From positions 245,474 to 309,473 of the forward strand of contig CAUYUJ010014605.1 of the NCBI GenBank assembly GCA_963575745.1: a DNA stretch of 64,000 nucleotides, read 5' to 3'. The number at the start of each line of letters is the position of its first letter. Within the stretch, counting starts at the first letter, position 1. Origin of the DNA: Prorocentrum cordatum. Taxonomy: Eukaryota; Sar; Dinophyceae; Prorocentrales; Prorocentraceae. Made by a program: the position numbers and the translations under genes. This document shows, one piece after another, positions 21,216 to 29,619 of the stretch. The notes beneath the pieces are model-generated. The model was not told where the DNA came from. It searched no databases and was given only the letters and a program-made list of their open reading frames with translations.

Positions 21216-21403
21216 GGCATCCGTCTCCGCCCATTTCGTCGCCCCGAGATGTTCTGGCAGTTTCTGGATTCTCGTCTTCCCCCCACACTCACTTCCCATA
21301 TCTTCCCAGATTCTCCTCGGGATCGGCTATTGATTGTGTCCGTGTGGTTCCCTTCCTCCGGACCCTGTCCCAAGCTTCGTGGGGCCCAGCCCCGGGACTT
21401 GCC

Positions 21404-21523
21404 ACCGATCGGACGCCCACTCCCTGTGCATGTTTCGGTCTCGTGCGCGCCCTTTTCGTTACCAGGTGGTCCAGGGTGCTCCTCGATGGCTCCCGCCGAA
21501 AACACGCACACGTCCGAGCGATG
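21404..21523 (+). mobile_element. CGCTCGGACGT MITE, copy 1
   Basis: The left end CCGATCGGACGCCC is diverged; the right end ACGTCCGAGCGAT is perfect. The interior shares TTTCGGTCTCGTGCG and GGTGCTCCTCGATGG with the other copies. About 120 bases, no open frame. Confidence 0.6.
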
Positions 21524-21622
21524 TCAAGGGGATAGTTATGCGATGGGGGAGGTGTCCATACCCGATGGGGGTGCGTCCGCGTAGCCTCCGGGGGGCGAAT
21601 CCCGGCGAATCCCCCTCTCGCC

Positions 21623-21743
21623 ATCGCTCGGACGTCCCTTCCCTACGCTTTTGTTCGGTCTCGGTGCGTGGCTTTCTCGCCACATGATCCACGATGCTCC
21701 CCGGTGGTCCTCGCCGAAGGAGAAACGCACACGTCCGAGCGAT
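21623..21743 (+). mobile_element. CGCTCGGACGT MITE, copy 2
   Basis: Perfect 13-bp terminal inverted repeats: ATCGCTCGGACGT on the left and ACGTCCGAGCGAT on the right. The interior has GTTCGGTCTCGGTGCG and CCCCGGTGGTCCTCGCCG. Best-preserved copy with 23649-23765. Confidence 0.75.
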
Positions 21744-21767
21744 GCCAAGCCATGCGAACCCTACCCC

Positions 21768-21879
21768 TACCCCCCACGATGTCTGAGGGGGAGAGTGGGT
21801 TTCACTTCGTTCGGGATTTCGTTCGGGAGCTCCCGAGCGGAGTGAGCCCCACCCTCCCCCTCAGAAATCGTGGGGGGTA
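21768..21879. mobile_element. 112-bp hairpin element
   Basis: The left arm starts TACCCCCCACGAT and continues CTGAGGGGGAGAGTGGG. The right arm mirrors it and ends ATCGTGGGGGGTA, giving arms of about 50 bases around TTCGTTCGGGAGCTCCCGAG. It lies between copies 2 and 3 of the CGCTCGGACGT MITE. Confidence 0.75.
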
Positions 21880-21887
21880 GGATGAAT

Positions 21888-21960
21888 GGGGCCCTGGGAC
21901 ACGCAAATAAATACACACAAATTAAAGGATTCCCCAGATTGTCCCACATTTCCCGTGGCC
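21888..21960 (+). mobile_element. Isolated terminus of the 19651 family
   Basis: GGGGCCCTGGGACACGCAAA, then TAAATACACACAAATTAAAG and GATTCCCC match the left terminus at 19651-19725. It is truncated where the next MITE copy begins. Confidence 0.65.
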
Positions 21961-22049
21961 GGGGGTCTCGTGCGTAGCTTTTTCGCCACACGATCCACGA
22001 TGCTCCCCGATGGTCCTCGACGAAGGAGAAACGCACACGCCCGAGCGAT
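21961..22049 (+). mobile_element. CGCTCGGACGT MITE, copy 3, left-truncated
   Basis: Has GGTCTCGTGCGTAGCTTTTT, CCCCGATGGTCCTCGACG and the right end CGCCCGAGCGAT, but the left TIR is missing. It joins directly to the terminus fragment at 21888-21960, so one probably inserted into or beside the other. Confidence 0.6.
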
Positions 22050-22082
22050 GCCAAGCCCTTGTTTCGGACGTTGGCAAGACTG

Positions 22083-22245
22083 GGTTTAGTGGGACCTGGT
22101 TTAGTGATGTGTACTGGGGGGCGCCACCCCCGTCCCACTTCCACTAACCGGAGCTGCCGTCACCCGAAAAAACACCAGCTACGGCAGACCTGGTTTAGTG
22201 AATCTGGCCACTTCGAGGGGCCCCAGGGCCCTACCACTAACCGGG
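22083..22245. repeat. Two GGTTTAGTG/CACTAACC hairpins
   Basis: GGTTTAGTG at about 22092 pairs with CACTAACC at about 22143; a second GGTTTAGTG at 22193 pairs with CACTAACC at 22233. Internal GGGGGGCGCCACCCCC and GGGGCCCCAGGGCCC tighten the stems. Confidence 0.55.
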
Positions 22246-22719
22246 TCCCCTTACCCGGGGTCCTGGCCATACCCGATTGCTTCTGAGCGGCCAAACTTCG
22301 GGAGCGGCAAAGAGAGGGGTGTCCAAGAGGGGGGGTGCAAATCATGACCGGCGGCATGTGCGCGGCCCAGCGGGGGGGGCCAGGGAACGTATTGAAACAA
22401 GAAAGGGGGCCCCCTGAAATCCGGGGAGATATCATGGCCCCCGCCATAATATCCCCCCCCCCTAGTCATCACCCCCTCTTGGCCGCCCCCAATTCTGAGG
22501 AGGAGGAGGAGGAGGAGGAGGAGTCGCCCCCTAGTCATCACCCCCCCCTCGTGGCCGCCCCCGACAACTCTTCGGGCGGAACCCGTGGCCGGGGGGAGAC
22601 AAAAAAAGTCGCCCGCGACCGCCGGGATCCGCCTCCCGAGCTCTGCGTGTGCAGCCCGCCGCGACGGACGGCGGCGGCGGCGGCGGCGCGCGGCAGCGCG
22701 CGGAGGGAGGGATGGGGGG
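22246..22719. other. Spacer with GA tract and a short direct repeat
   Basis: CCCCTAGTCATCACCCCC occurs twice (about 22468 and 22530) around a GGA tract at 22497-22523. No gene recognised. Confidence 0.4.
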
Positions 22720-22925
22720 GAGGAGGACGAGGACGAGGAGGGGGAGGAGGCGAGGAGGACGAGGACGAGGACGAGGAGGGGGAGGACGAGGACGAGGGGG
22801 GAAGGAGGAGGACGAGGACGAGGAGGACGAGGACGAGGAGGAGGGAGGACGAGGGGGAGAAGGACGAGGACGAGGACGAGGACGAGGGGGGAGGAGGACG
22901 AGGACGAGGAGGGGGAGGCGACGAG
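22720..22925 (+). repeat. GGACGAGGACGAGG minisatellite
   Basis: Purine-rich hexamer GGACGA mixed with GGGGGAGGA, almost no pyrimidine but the C of CGA. D/E/R/G frames are artefacts. Confidence 0.9.
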
Positions 22926-22943
22926 GGTCGATTCTAGCACGAA

Positions 22944-23104
22944 GTCGGGCGTGTGCCCTCTACAGGAGGAATATATCCAAACGTAGCAAACAAAGAGTCC
23001 CGGGACAGAGTTCTGAACGTATTTGAGTACCTCTTTGAACACTATTTGCTGGACTACGTTCTCATGTCACGTCCATGACCCGCCTGTAGGGGGACTCCGA
23101 GGGC
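22944..23104. mobile_element. GTCGGGC TIR element, about 160 bp
   Basis: Left: GTCGGGCGTGTGCCCTCTAC then AGGAGGAA. Right, on the other strand: TCCCCCTACAGGCGGGTCAT. The interior is AT-rich (ATATATCCAAACGTAGC, TTTGAACACTATTTGC), unlike its surroundings, as in 27540-27692. Confidence 0.6.
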
Positions 23105-23189
23105 GCTCGTGTGGGCAGTCGCGCGCGCCGAGGCCTGCGGCCTCGCGCGCTCCAGGGCGGGCCGAGACGGCGGCACCTCGAGAAGCGGT

Positions 23190-23395
23190 CCTCCTCCTCC
23201 TCCTCCTCCTCCTCCTCCTCCTCCTCCTCCTCCTCCTCCTCCCTCCTCCTCCTCTCCTCCTCCTCCCTCCTCCCCCCTCCCCCTCCCCTTCCCCTCCCCC
23301 TCGCCCTCGCCCTCCCCCTCCCCCTCCTCCTCCTCCTCCTCTCCTCCTCCTCCTCCTCCTCCTCCTCCTCCTCGTCCTCCTCCTCCTCCTCCTGA
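23190..23395 (+). repeat. CTC pyrimidine tract
   Basis: CTC/TCC trinucleotides with CCCCTCCCC and CGTC interruptions; about 200 bases. Confidence 0.95.
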
Positions 23396-23415
23396 TGGCG
23401 GACCTCGCCGCGTCA

Positions 23416-23555
23416 GATCGGGCATGCCCCCCCACAGGCGGACCCTGGCCGAAGAATTGAAAAATAGGCTACACATCTTCAAACCACAAGAGCCGGTCCC
23501 TGGACCTCGCTGCGTTCGATCGGGCAGGCCCGTCCCCCCACAGGCGGACCTCTGG
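23416..23555 (+). mobile_element. Two direct copies of a GTCGGGC-family end
   Basis: GATCGGGCATGCCCCCCCAC then AGGCGGACC at 23416, and GATCGGGCAGGCCCGTCCCC then AGGCGGACC at 23518, about 102 bases apart. Each is followed by an AC-rich segment (GGCTACACATCTTC and GGCCACACGTCTTC). Confidence 0.55.
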
Positions 23556-23648
23556 ACGAAGAGTCACAAAAAATGGGCCACACGTCTTCGAAAGCGGTAC
23601 AACAAAAAACAACCAGCAGAACAAAAATCGTCTCCCCTACCACTTGCC

Positions 23649-23765
23649 GTCGCTCGGACGTCCATTTCCTCTGCATTTTTCGGTTTCGTGCGTGTTTTTT
23701 TGCTCGATGGTCCAGGATAGTCCTCGATGCTTCTCGCCGAGAAAACGTGCACACGTCCGAGCGAT
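23649..23765 (+). mobile_element. CGCTCGGACGT MITE, copy 4
   Basis: Left end GTCGCTCGGACGT, right end ACGTCCGAGCGAT; the interior has TTTTTCGGTTTCGTGCG and ATAGTCCTCGATGC. Length 117, close to copy 2. Confidence 0.75.
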
Positions 23766-23997
23766 GCCAAGACCACGTCCTGGCTAGTCGTGGATTGTCC
23801 CTCCTGCAGAGGGGGCGCGCCCGCCCTTCGCCGCCGCCGGGGCCCCGCCGCGCACGCCCTCCGCGCTGGCGCGCGCGGCCGCGGCGGCGCAAAGGGGGGC
23901 CCCCCGAAGGCCGGAGGCCGCCGCCCGACTCTGCGCCCTCCGACCTCGCAGGGGGGCAGCAAAAAAAACCCTCCGTCGACGGATTTGTTGCCGGAGC

Positions 23998-24235
23998 GCA
24001 GTTTCGCAGATCGCAGCCCCCCAGGGACGGCGAGGTCCCGCTCAGGCCCGCGCGGCGCCTTACTCCGCAGGACCCACCAGCAGCCCCCGAAAGTGGCGAC
24101 GGTTTCGCAGATCGCAGGCCCCCAGGGACGGCAAGGTCCCGCTCACTCCGCAGGACCCACCAGCAGCCCCAGAGCGTGGCGACAGTTTCGCAGATCGCAA
24201 CCCTCCGCGCAGACTTCTGGGATCTGCGCTAGGCC
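23998..24235 (+). repeat. Diverged copies of the 102-bp repeat
   Basis: GTTTCGCAGATCGCAG at 24001, 24102 and 24185 with CCAGGGACGGC and CCCACCAGCAGCCCC. The spacing (101, then 83) and substitutions show it is an older relative of 24445-24918. Confidence 0.8.
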
Positions 24236-24271
24236 CCCCTCCCAAAGAAACAAACTCGATTTACCGGCCTC

Positions 24272-24345
24272 GAACTTATCCCTATCCCTACGATCGACAC
24301 GCCAAAAGACGATGGCAATCTTAGGGATTCGCCCTCAAAAAATTA
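24272..24345 (+). mobile_element. MITE-like element C, left half
   Basis: ACCGGCCTCGAACTTATCCC then TATCCCTA is the left TIR; GGCAATCTTAGGGAT follows and the match to elements A and B stops after GCCCTCA. The complementary right half is at 25036-25115, so the element appears split by the unit at 24358-25035. Confidence 0.65.
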
Positions 24346-24357
24346 CCCTGTGACGTA

Positions 24358-25035
24358 CCCAACCCATTTGTATCAATGGAAACGAGGAGTTGGCCGAAAC
24401 TTGTATGGACAATCAACTTGATGTGTAAGTTACTTGGGAGGCGTCACTGTGCTGGGACCCGCAAGCAGGCCTCGAAAGTGGCGACAGCTTCACAGATCGC
24501 AGCCCCCCAGGGATGGCGAGGTCTAATTTGAATCTGCGTGTGGCGTCCCTGTGCTGGGCCCCCCAGCAGCCCTCGAAAGTGGCGACAGTTTCACAGATTG
24601 CAGCCCCCCAGAGATGGCGAGGTCCCATTTGAGTCCGCCGTGGGTACCCACTGTGCTGGGCCCCCCAGCAGCCCTCGAAAGTGGCGACAGCTTCACAGAT
24701 CGCAGCCCCCCAGGGATGGCGAGGTCCCATTTGAGTCCGCCGTGGGTACCCACTGTGCTGGGCCCCCCAGCAGGCCTCGAAAGTGGCGACAGTTTCACAG
24801 ATCGCAGCCCCCCAGGGATGGCGAGGTCCCATTTGAGTCCGCCGTGTGTACCCACTGTGCTGGGCCCCCCAGCAGCCCTCGAAAGTGGCGACAGTTTCAC
24901 AGATCGCAGCCCCCCAGCTGGCACGCAGCGACGAGCGAGGCAAAAGGCAAGGGGGAAGAGAGGGGCGGGAAGGAGGCAAGGCGACGTGCGAGCAGTGCTC
25001 TATTCAAAACGAGAACCCAACGCAGGAGGGTTGGG
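24358..25035 (-). mobile_element. Array-carrying TIR unit 5 (102-bp array), nested in MITE C
   Basis: The left boundary CCCAACCC and right boundary GGGTTGGG mirror each other. On the minus strand the right edge gives CCCAACCCTCCTGCGTTGGG then TTCTCGTTTTGAATAGAGCA, clearly the 5-prime module of units 1-4, followed by a pyrimidine-rich stretch and then the array. The internal array is an unrelated 102-bp repeat. It sits exactly between the two halves of MITE C. Confidence 0.6.
24445..24918 (+). repeat. 102-bp tandem repeat, about 4.7 copies
   Basis: GTGCTGGG starts at 24449, 24551, 24653, 24755 and 24857, exactly 102 apart. Each copy has CTCGAAAGTGGCGACAG, TTCACAGATCGCAGCCCCCC and ATGGCGAGGTCCCATTTGAG. 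As 102 is 34 codons, both strands show open frames that are artefacts. Confidence 0.95.
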
Positions 25036-25115
25036 AATAAGGGAATCCCTAAGATTGGCATCGTGATGACGAGATGCCCAGCATAGGGATAGGGATATGT
25101 TCCAGGCTGGTAATC
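25036..25115 (+). mobile_element. MITE-like element C, right half
   Basis: GGAATCCCTAAGATTGGCAT, then CATAGGGATAGGGATATG and TTCCAGGCTGGTAA match the right halves of elements A and B. TAA follows the end, as in the other copies. Confidence 0.65.
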
Positions 25116-25606
25116 TATACGCCGACGCTGTCTCTGGCCGACGCTGTCTCCGGCCCTGCACCGACACTCGCACAGGAGAACGGATCCTGGTGTACACACG
25201 GGATCCTGGTGTGTAGATTTTTCGTTGTCTCCCCTGGAAAACAGGGAACCAGGTATACACCACACCACCCCGACGTCGTTCCCGACCCTCGAAAAATCCC
25301 AGGACTGAAAAACAGCCCGCCTCTTGTAATGTATATGCTCCAGTTTCCGACCTCTCTGGCGCCTGGCGCGAGGACCGCGCCAGGGGCGGCACCAGAGGGG
25401 CGCCGCCCGGAGGCCCAGGCACCGATCCAAGAGCTTCTCGTGAACCTCCGAGAGCGTGTGTTGCTGCAGGTTATTCTTCGTCGGCCATGCGACCGTGTGG
25501 CTAGCGAACACGATCTCCGAATTGGGCGAAGACAGTCAGCCCGTATAACAAGGACGCGCGATAAGGATGCAAGAGCCATGGAAGGCCATGCCGACAACTG
25601 GCGAGG
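25116..25606. other. Unassigned spacer
   Basis: Short direct repeats GGATCCTGGTGT (25196, 25212) face GGAACCAGGTATACACCAC at 25246. A GC-rich stretch at 25355-25440 resembles the fold-back at 17936. No gene recognised. Confidence 0.35.
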
Positions 25607-25664
25607 CGCGTTCTGACCAGGATTTCGAGGCGAATCTGGCCGTGGCGGCGAGGGCCTCTCAAGA
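25607..25664 (+). repeat. Dispersed repeat, partner of 9728-9786
   Basis: GCGTTCTGACCAGGATTTCG then AGGCGAATCTGGCCGTGGCG and GAGGGCCTCTC; see 9728. Confidence 0.75.
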
Positions 25665-25869
25665 TGTCTCAAATTGCGAACTCGACGGAAGCGCAGCTGC
25701 CGCAGTACCTTTCTTGACGCTGCTAGAAATACTCCTCTGGCACAAGGTGCCCCCCGGATTCCCGAGGAAGCCCCCACGGCCTCCAGAGCACCCCTCACGA
25801 GGCCCAGAGGCCCCAGGGGCTGCAACAATGGAGCCAAAAGCTGGGGGCACCCAGGGCCAAGGGCACCTG

Positions 25870-26000
25870 CCCAAACCCCAGACGTCATGAGCTTCTCGCA
25901 CCGGCCCCCAGAATGGTCTCGGGCCCTTCCCCGGGACCGGTCTTTCATCCCGAGCCGTCTTTTGACGGTCCCGCGGCCCGGTAAGGGCCCCCAGAGGCCG
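25870..26000 (+). repeat. Dispersed repeat D, copy
   Basis: CCCCAGACGTCATGAG, CTTCCCCGGGACCGGTCTTT, CATCCCGAGCCGT, TTTTGACGGTCCCG and GGTAAGGGCCCCCAGAGGCC in order. The most complete plus-strand copy. Confidence 0.6.
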
Positions 26001-26002
26001 CC

Positions 26003-26100
26003 GACAAACCTCCCGCCGCGAATGGTTCCACAACGCAAGGGCGAGACTAAGTAGCCACAAACCTCCCGCCGTAATGTTTCCACAACGCGAGGGCGCACCT
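26003..26100 (+). repeat. 53-bp direct repeat, 2 copies
   Basis: ACAAACCTCCCGCCG and TTCCACAACGC then AGGGCG occur at about 26004 and 26057. A third relative, AAACCCTCCCGCCGTGATTT then GCGCGAGGGCG, follows the palindrome at 26523. Confidence 0.65.
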
Positions 26101-26124
26101 TCGTAGCGAGAACCGGGGATGGAC

Positions 26125-26285
26125 AGAACCCCCTGTAGTAAAACGTGGTTTAGGGAAAGCGACCTCGGGCCCACACCTGGCAGATGCAAGCCTGGAAAAT
26201 GGCGGCCGCGGCGCCCTCCCGAGAACCGAACACGGACAATTCACTAATCGACGTGCCAAGGTACGAGGTCTATCCACCTCCGACA
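26125..26285 (+). repeat. Dispersed repeat E, copy 2
   Basis: Homologous to 20695-20855; ends at the same point with a GAGGTCTATCCACCTCCGAC block before the CCATATTTCC segment. Confidence 0.65.
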
Positions 26286-26520
26286 CCTCCCATATTTCCC
26301 CATATTTTCTGGGGGCTCAACGATTAATTGGGTATGTCACCTGTGTGTGTGTGTGAGTGTGTTTTTTCCCCTCCTGAACTTCACCCAGACCCCCGACGTC
26401 GTGACTTGTTCACAACGTCGACCCCCAGAGGTCTGGACCCCTTCCCCGGGACCGGTTTCTCATCCTGAATCCAAAGGGGCCCTGGGACGCACAAAGAAGT
26501 ACACACAAATAACAGGATTC
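26286..26520 (+). mobile_element. Remnants of the 19651 family around a repeat D copy
   Basis: 26290-26375 has CCATATTTTCTGGGGGCTC and a GTGTGTTTTTTCCCCTCCTG end like the inner arm of 19651-20108. 26385-26470 is a partial repeat D. 26476-26520 is an outer terminus (GGGGCCCTGGGACGCACAAA, then ACACACAAATAACAGGATTC). Confidence 0.55.
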
Positions 26521-26522
26521 CC

Positions 26523-26585
26523 AAATCACGGCGGGAGGGTTTCTCGGGGTCTGTCCAGCCCCGAGAAACCCTCCCGCCGTGATTT
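26523..26585. repeat. Perfect 27-bp inverted repeat, 9-base loop
   Basis: AAATCACGGCGGGAGGGTTT then CTCGGGG, the loop TCTGTCCAG, then the exact reverse complement. It starts directly after the terminus at 26476-26520. It would form a very stable hairpin; in a eukaryotic intergenic context it is more likely a transposon relic than a terminator. Confidence 0.9.
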
Positions 26586-26949
26586 CTGTCGCAGCGCGAG
26601 GGCGAAGCCACCTCCGAGGAGCCCCGCAGGGCGCCCGCAGAGGGGGCCCGCGCAGCGCCAGGCGCGGCGCAGAAGCTGCGGCGCAGGGGTGCGGCAGCGG
26701 TGGCTGCTCTTCCAGACCACCCCAGCCTGACCCCAAGGCCAGACCTTCGGGTTGGGGGGGAGGGGGTATGGGATCAAGCTAGGTGCGCTCGCGTCATATC
26801 TGACGTCCTACCCCTCCCTCCCATCCCTCACCATGGCGCTCATTTTCTCTATCCGCGGACGCGTGTCGTAGCGGACCTGTGGTTCCGCGCGCGCGTGCGT
26901 AGTGGGTGGTGGTGCGCGTGCGTGCGTGCGTGCGTGCGTGTGTGCGTGG

Positions 26950-27178
26950 TTGTCGTGGTGGTGGTGGTGGTGGTGGTGGTGTTGGTGGTAGTGGTGGTGG
27001 TGGTGGTGGTGGTGGTGGTGGTGGTGGTGGTGGTGGTGGTGGTGGTGGTGTGGTGGTGGTGGTGGTGGTGGTGGTTGTGGTGGTGGTGGTGGTGGTGCTG
27101 GTGGTGGTGCTGGCTGGTGCTGGTGGTGGTGGTGGTGGTGGTGTGGTGGTGGTGGTGGTGGTGGTGGTGGTGCGGCGC
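26950..27178 (+). repeat. GGT microsatellite
   Basis: About 220 bases of GGT with occasional GTT, GCT and GTGTGG slips. G-rich strand plus; could form G-quadruplexes. The V, G, W, H and T-rich frames are artefacts. Confidence 0.95.
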
Positions 27179-27194
27179 GGTGGTGGCGGGCGGA

Positions 27195-27365
27195 TGGGCG
27201 CGCGAGAAAGAAGGCCCGCGCTGGGGCGAGAACGCCATCCTGAACGACGGAGGCCAAACACCGATCCGAAAATGAGGCCCACGCTGCAGCGGGAGCACGA
27301 TTCGGAACGATTCGGGAGCAGAAATGAGGCCAGCGCCTCAGCGAGAGCAGCATTTTGGAAAAAAA
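27195..27365 (+). repeat. Degenerate tandem repeat of about 58 bp, 3 copies
   Basis: AAGGCCCGCGCTGGGGCGAG, TGAGGCCCACGCTGCAGCGG and TGAGGCCAGCGCCTCAGCGA start three copies; each has a GA-rich then C/A-rich end. Confidence 0.6.
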
Positions 27366-27539
27366 CGCATGCGAAAACCCGTTTCCCGGAAATCCTGTGT
27401 AGAAAAACAGTGCGCGGGGGGGGTCGGATATCTTCGGGACGCCATCAGGGGAAGTGGGAGAGTATTTTCATATTGTGTAATTGTCCACACGTGTCTCCCC
27501 ATTGTTCCCCGACCCCCCCCCCCTCCCCACTGGAGTTGG

Positions 27540-27692
27540 GTCGGACCTGTCCCCCTACAGGCGGATTTTGCGCGAAAAATCAAAGAAAATCAAACAATGC
27601 TCAAAAATATTCAAACATAGTTTTAAAAAAGTCGTCCCTGGATATGTTTTGACTATTTTTAAATGTTCCCCCTGTAGGAAGACACGCCCGAC
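27540..27692. mobile_element. GTCGGGC TIR element, 153 bp
   Basis: Left: GTCGGACCTGTCCCCCTACA then GGCGGATTTT. Right, on the other strand: GTCGGGCGTGTCTTCCTACA then GGGGGAACATTT. The interior is AT-rich (ATCAAACAATGCTC, TTTTGACTATTTTTAAATG). The best two-ended copy of the family. Confidence 0.7.
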
Positions 27693-28712
27693 TTAACACT
27701 GGAAATGGAAGGCGAATCGGGGCTTTCGAGCTGGGTCGGGGTGGTCTGGTGGGCGGTGAATCGGGGCCTCCGCCCTCCAGCGGCTCGAACACGGGGTCCC
27801 AGCCGAAGTCCGTGGGGCCCCTGGCGGGCACGATCCTGCGGGGAAGCCGCGCCCGCGCCGGCGGCCGCCCCTAGGCGAGGCCAGGACGAGGTTTTACGTC
27901 GGTCGGAAGAAGGAGGTAGAAACATGAAGTAGGAAGGCGGATATAGTGGATTGGGTCCAGGTCCCCCCAGAAAAAAAAACAAAACACAGCGAAAGCATGT
28001 CGACTCTTGAAGTAGGACGGCGCTTGAAGTAGATTGGGATCTGGAAATCCCAAAATACCGGCTTTCGACGACAGGCTTTTTTTGACATCAACGCCACGCC
28101 TCCAAAACCTTGGACTGACCAGGGAAACGAGCCAGCAGCGGAGGGGGATGCTGGCACCTTGACCAAGGCAAACACCTTGGTCACCGCGCAAAGAAAACAG
28201 CACGACGAGAGGTCGAGAGGACCACTGCGTCAAAGTGCCCAAGCTCCACGCGCACCTGCCACAACATCTCTACGAGAGGGGGCAGGCGCACTGGGCCACA
28301 GGAGGGCACAGAGCTGACAGCGCAAAAACATCCAACTGCAGAGCACTGCAACTGGAAGGCACTCTCGTGCCGACTGCCCTCGGCTATACAAGAGGGACAG
28401 CGAACAAGACAGCGCCCCTCCCACGCGCCAGTGGCACCATGCGGTGGGGGGCAAGACGGAGGGGCGTGCAACGAAAACACACACGAAGACGCGCACCCAA
28501 CGCCTAACAAAAGGATGTCGGGGCCAGGACCAAAGCTCCAGGCCGCAGCAACACCAGACGAACCACAGTCAGGATAAAGATACCCCCGTGCCCAAGACGC
28601 AGAGCGCACCCTAGGTGTGCATGCACCTTCCCCCAGGAATGGGGCGCCTGACACGCGTGCACGACGGACGCACGCACAACGATCAGCACAATAACAAGCA
28701 AAGGAAAAGATT
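27693..28712. other. Unassigned spacer, possibly LINE 1 3-prime tail in its right part
   Basis: No domain is recognised on either strand. If LINE 1 has a long 3-prime untranslated tail, its distal part lies here. AAAACACAGCGAAAGC (27979) and CACCTTGACCAAGGCAAACA with CACCTTGGTCAC (28156-28180) make a small hairpin that could mark the end. Confidence 0.3.
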
Positions 28713-29032
28713 CGACCACCCACAAAAGGACGACGGGCCCGCAGTCCCTGGTGCAGCCAGCGCCAGGACGACATACGGTCACGCCCCAGATGTGGGGTAA
28801 AGCACGGATGCCTGCCAAAAGGGCCAGCCGCATCGGGCCGTGCAAGAAACACAAGACGGCGAACCCTCGCCACTGGGAAAAACTCGACCACCCACACAAG
28901 GACAACGAGGTCCGAAGTCCCTGGTGCAAACAGCGCCAGGACGACCTCAGTCTCGCCCCAGATGTGGGGTTAAGCACGGATGCCTGCCGAAAGGGTCAGT
29001 CGCATCGGGCCGTGCAAGAAAAGAACGTGGGG
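28713..29032 (-). repeat. 172-bp direct repeat, 2 copies, in LINE 1 3-prime tail
   Basis: CGACCACCCAC starts at 28713 and 28885. Both copies contain TCCCTGGTGCA, GCCAGGACGAC, CGCCCCAGATGTGGGG, GCACGGATGCCTGCC and GCATCGGGCCGTGCAAGAAA. They lie downstream of the RNase H on the minus strand, where an untranslated tail is expected. Confidence 0.8.
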
Positions 29033-29619
29033 CCGCCCTGTGCCACAGAAACTAAATCTGAACTATCCGACTCATCCTGGCGGCGTCTCGCCAGGAAAGA
29101 AGAGGTATGTAGTCGTGACTGTAGGGGTCCCTGCCGCGCCTCCTGCGCAGGCACCTCGGAAGTACCTTCTGCAAGGGCGGCAAATGCAGCCTCAGAGTTG
29201 AAACACTGTATCAGGCCTTCCGTGTCCACCGTGACGCCAGCAATACGCAACTGATACCTAGGGTGGAGGCCTTTGCACAGATAATCCCAACCCTGCTTGC
29301 ACGCACGCGAAGGGACCGAAACGCACTGTTTACTGAGTCCTCGATTGTGCCCTCCACACGTGAGGCATTTACACCTAAGACAAATATAAAGAGCACAGAG
29401 TTGTCAGAACACGGAAAAGCCACAGTCCGATGGCCTAGCGCGTCCTGGGAATCAGCGTGGACTAGAGAGGACCTAGAGCAGGAACCTGGAGCTGGCTTCG
29501 AAAAGGAACGGTTCCCCCTCAAACAGTGAGCGCACCTCCAGATTCCGCCCCACGACCTCCAGTCGTGCCCTGGCACCTCCTTCCTCGGGTTTTGAACCAC
29601 GGGGAGTCTGCTGACCCCA

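Noticed and set aside
20219-21511. 430-codon minus-strand open frame
   Set aside because: Central part is a CTC/GAG tract, the rest lacks domains and runs through a fold-back element family.
26523-26585. Rho-independent terminator
   Set aside because: No T run after the hairpin and the context is eukaryotic intergenic DNA.
26808-27353. His/Thr/Pro-rich frames that look like metal-binding repeats
   Set aside because: Produced by the GGT microsatellite on the complementary strand.
28181-28897. 238-codon minus-strand open frame downstream of LINE 1
   Set aside because: Cys-rich by composition but without a recognisable motif; it lies in the LINE tail and spans the direct repeat.
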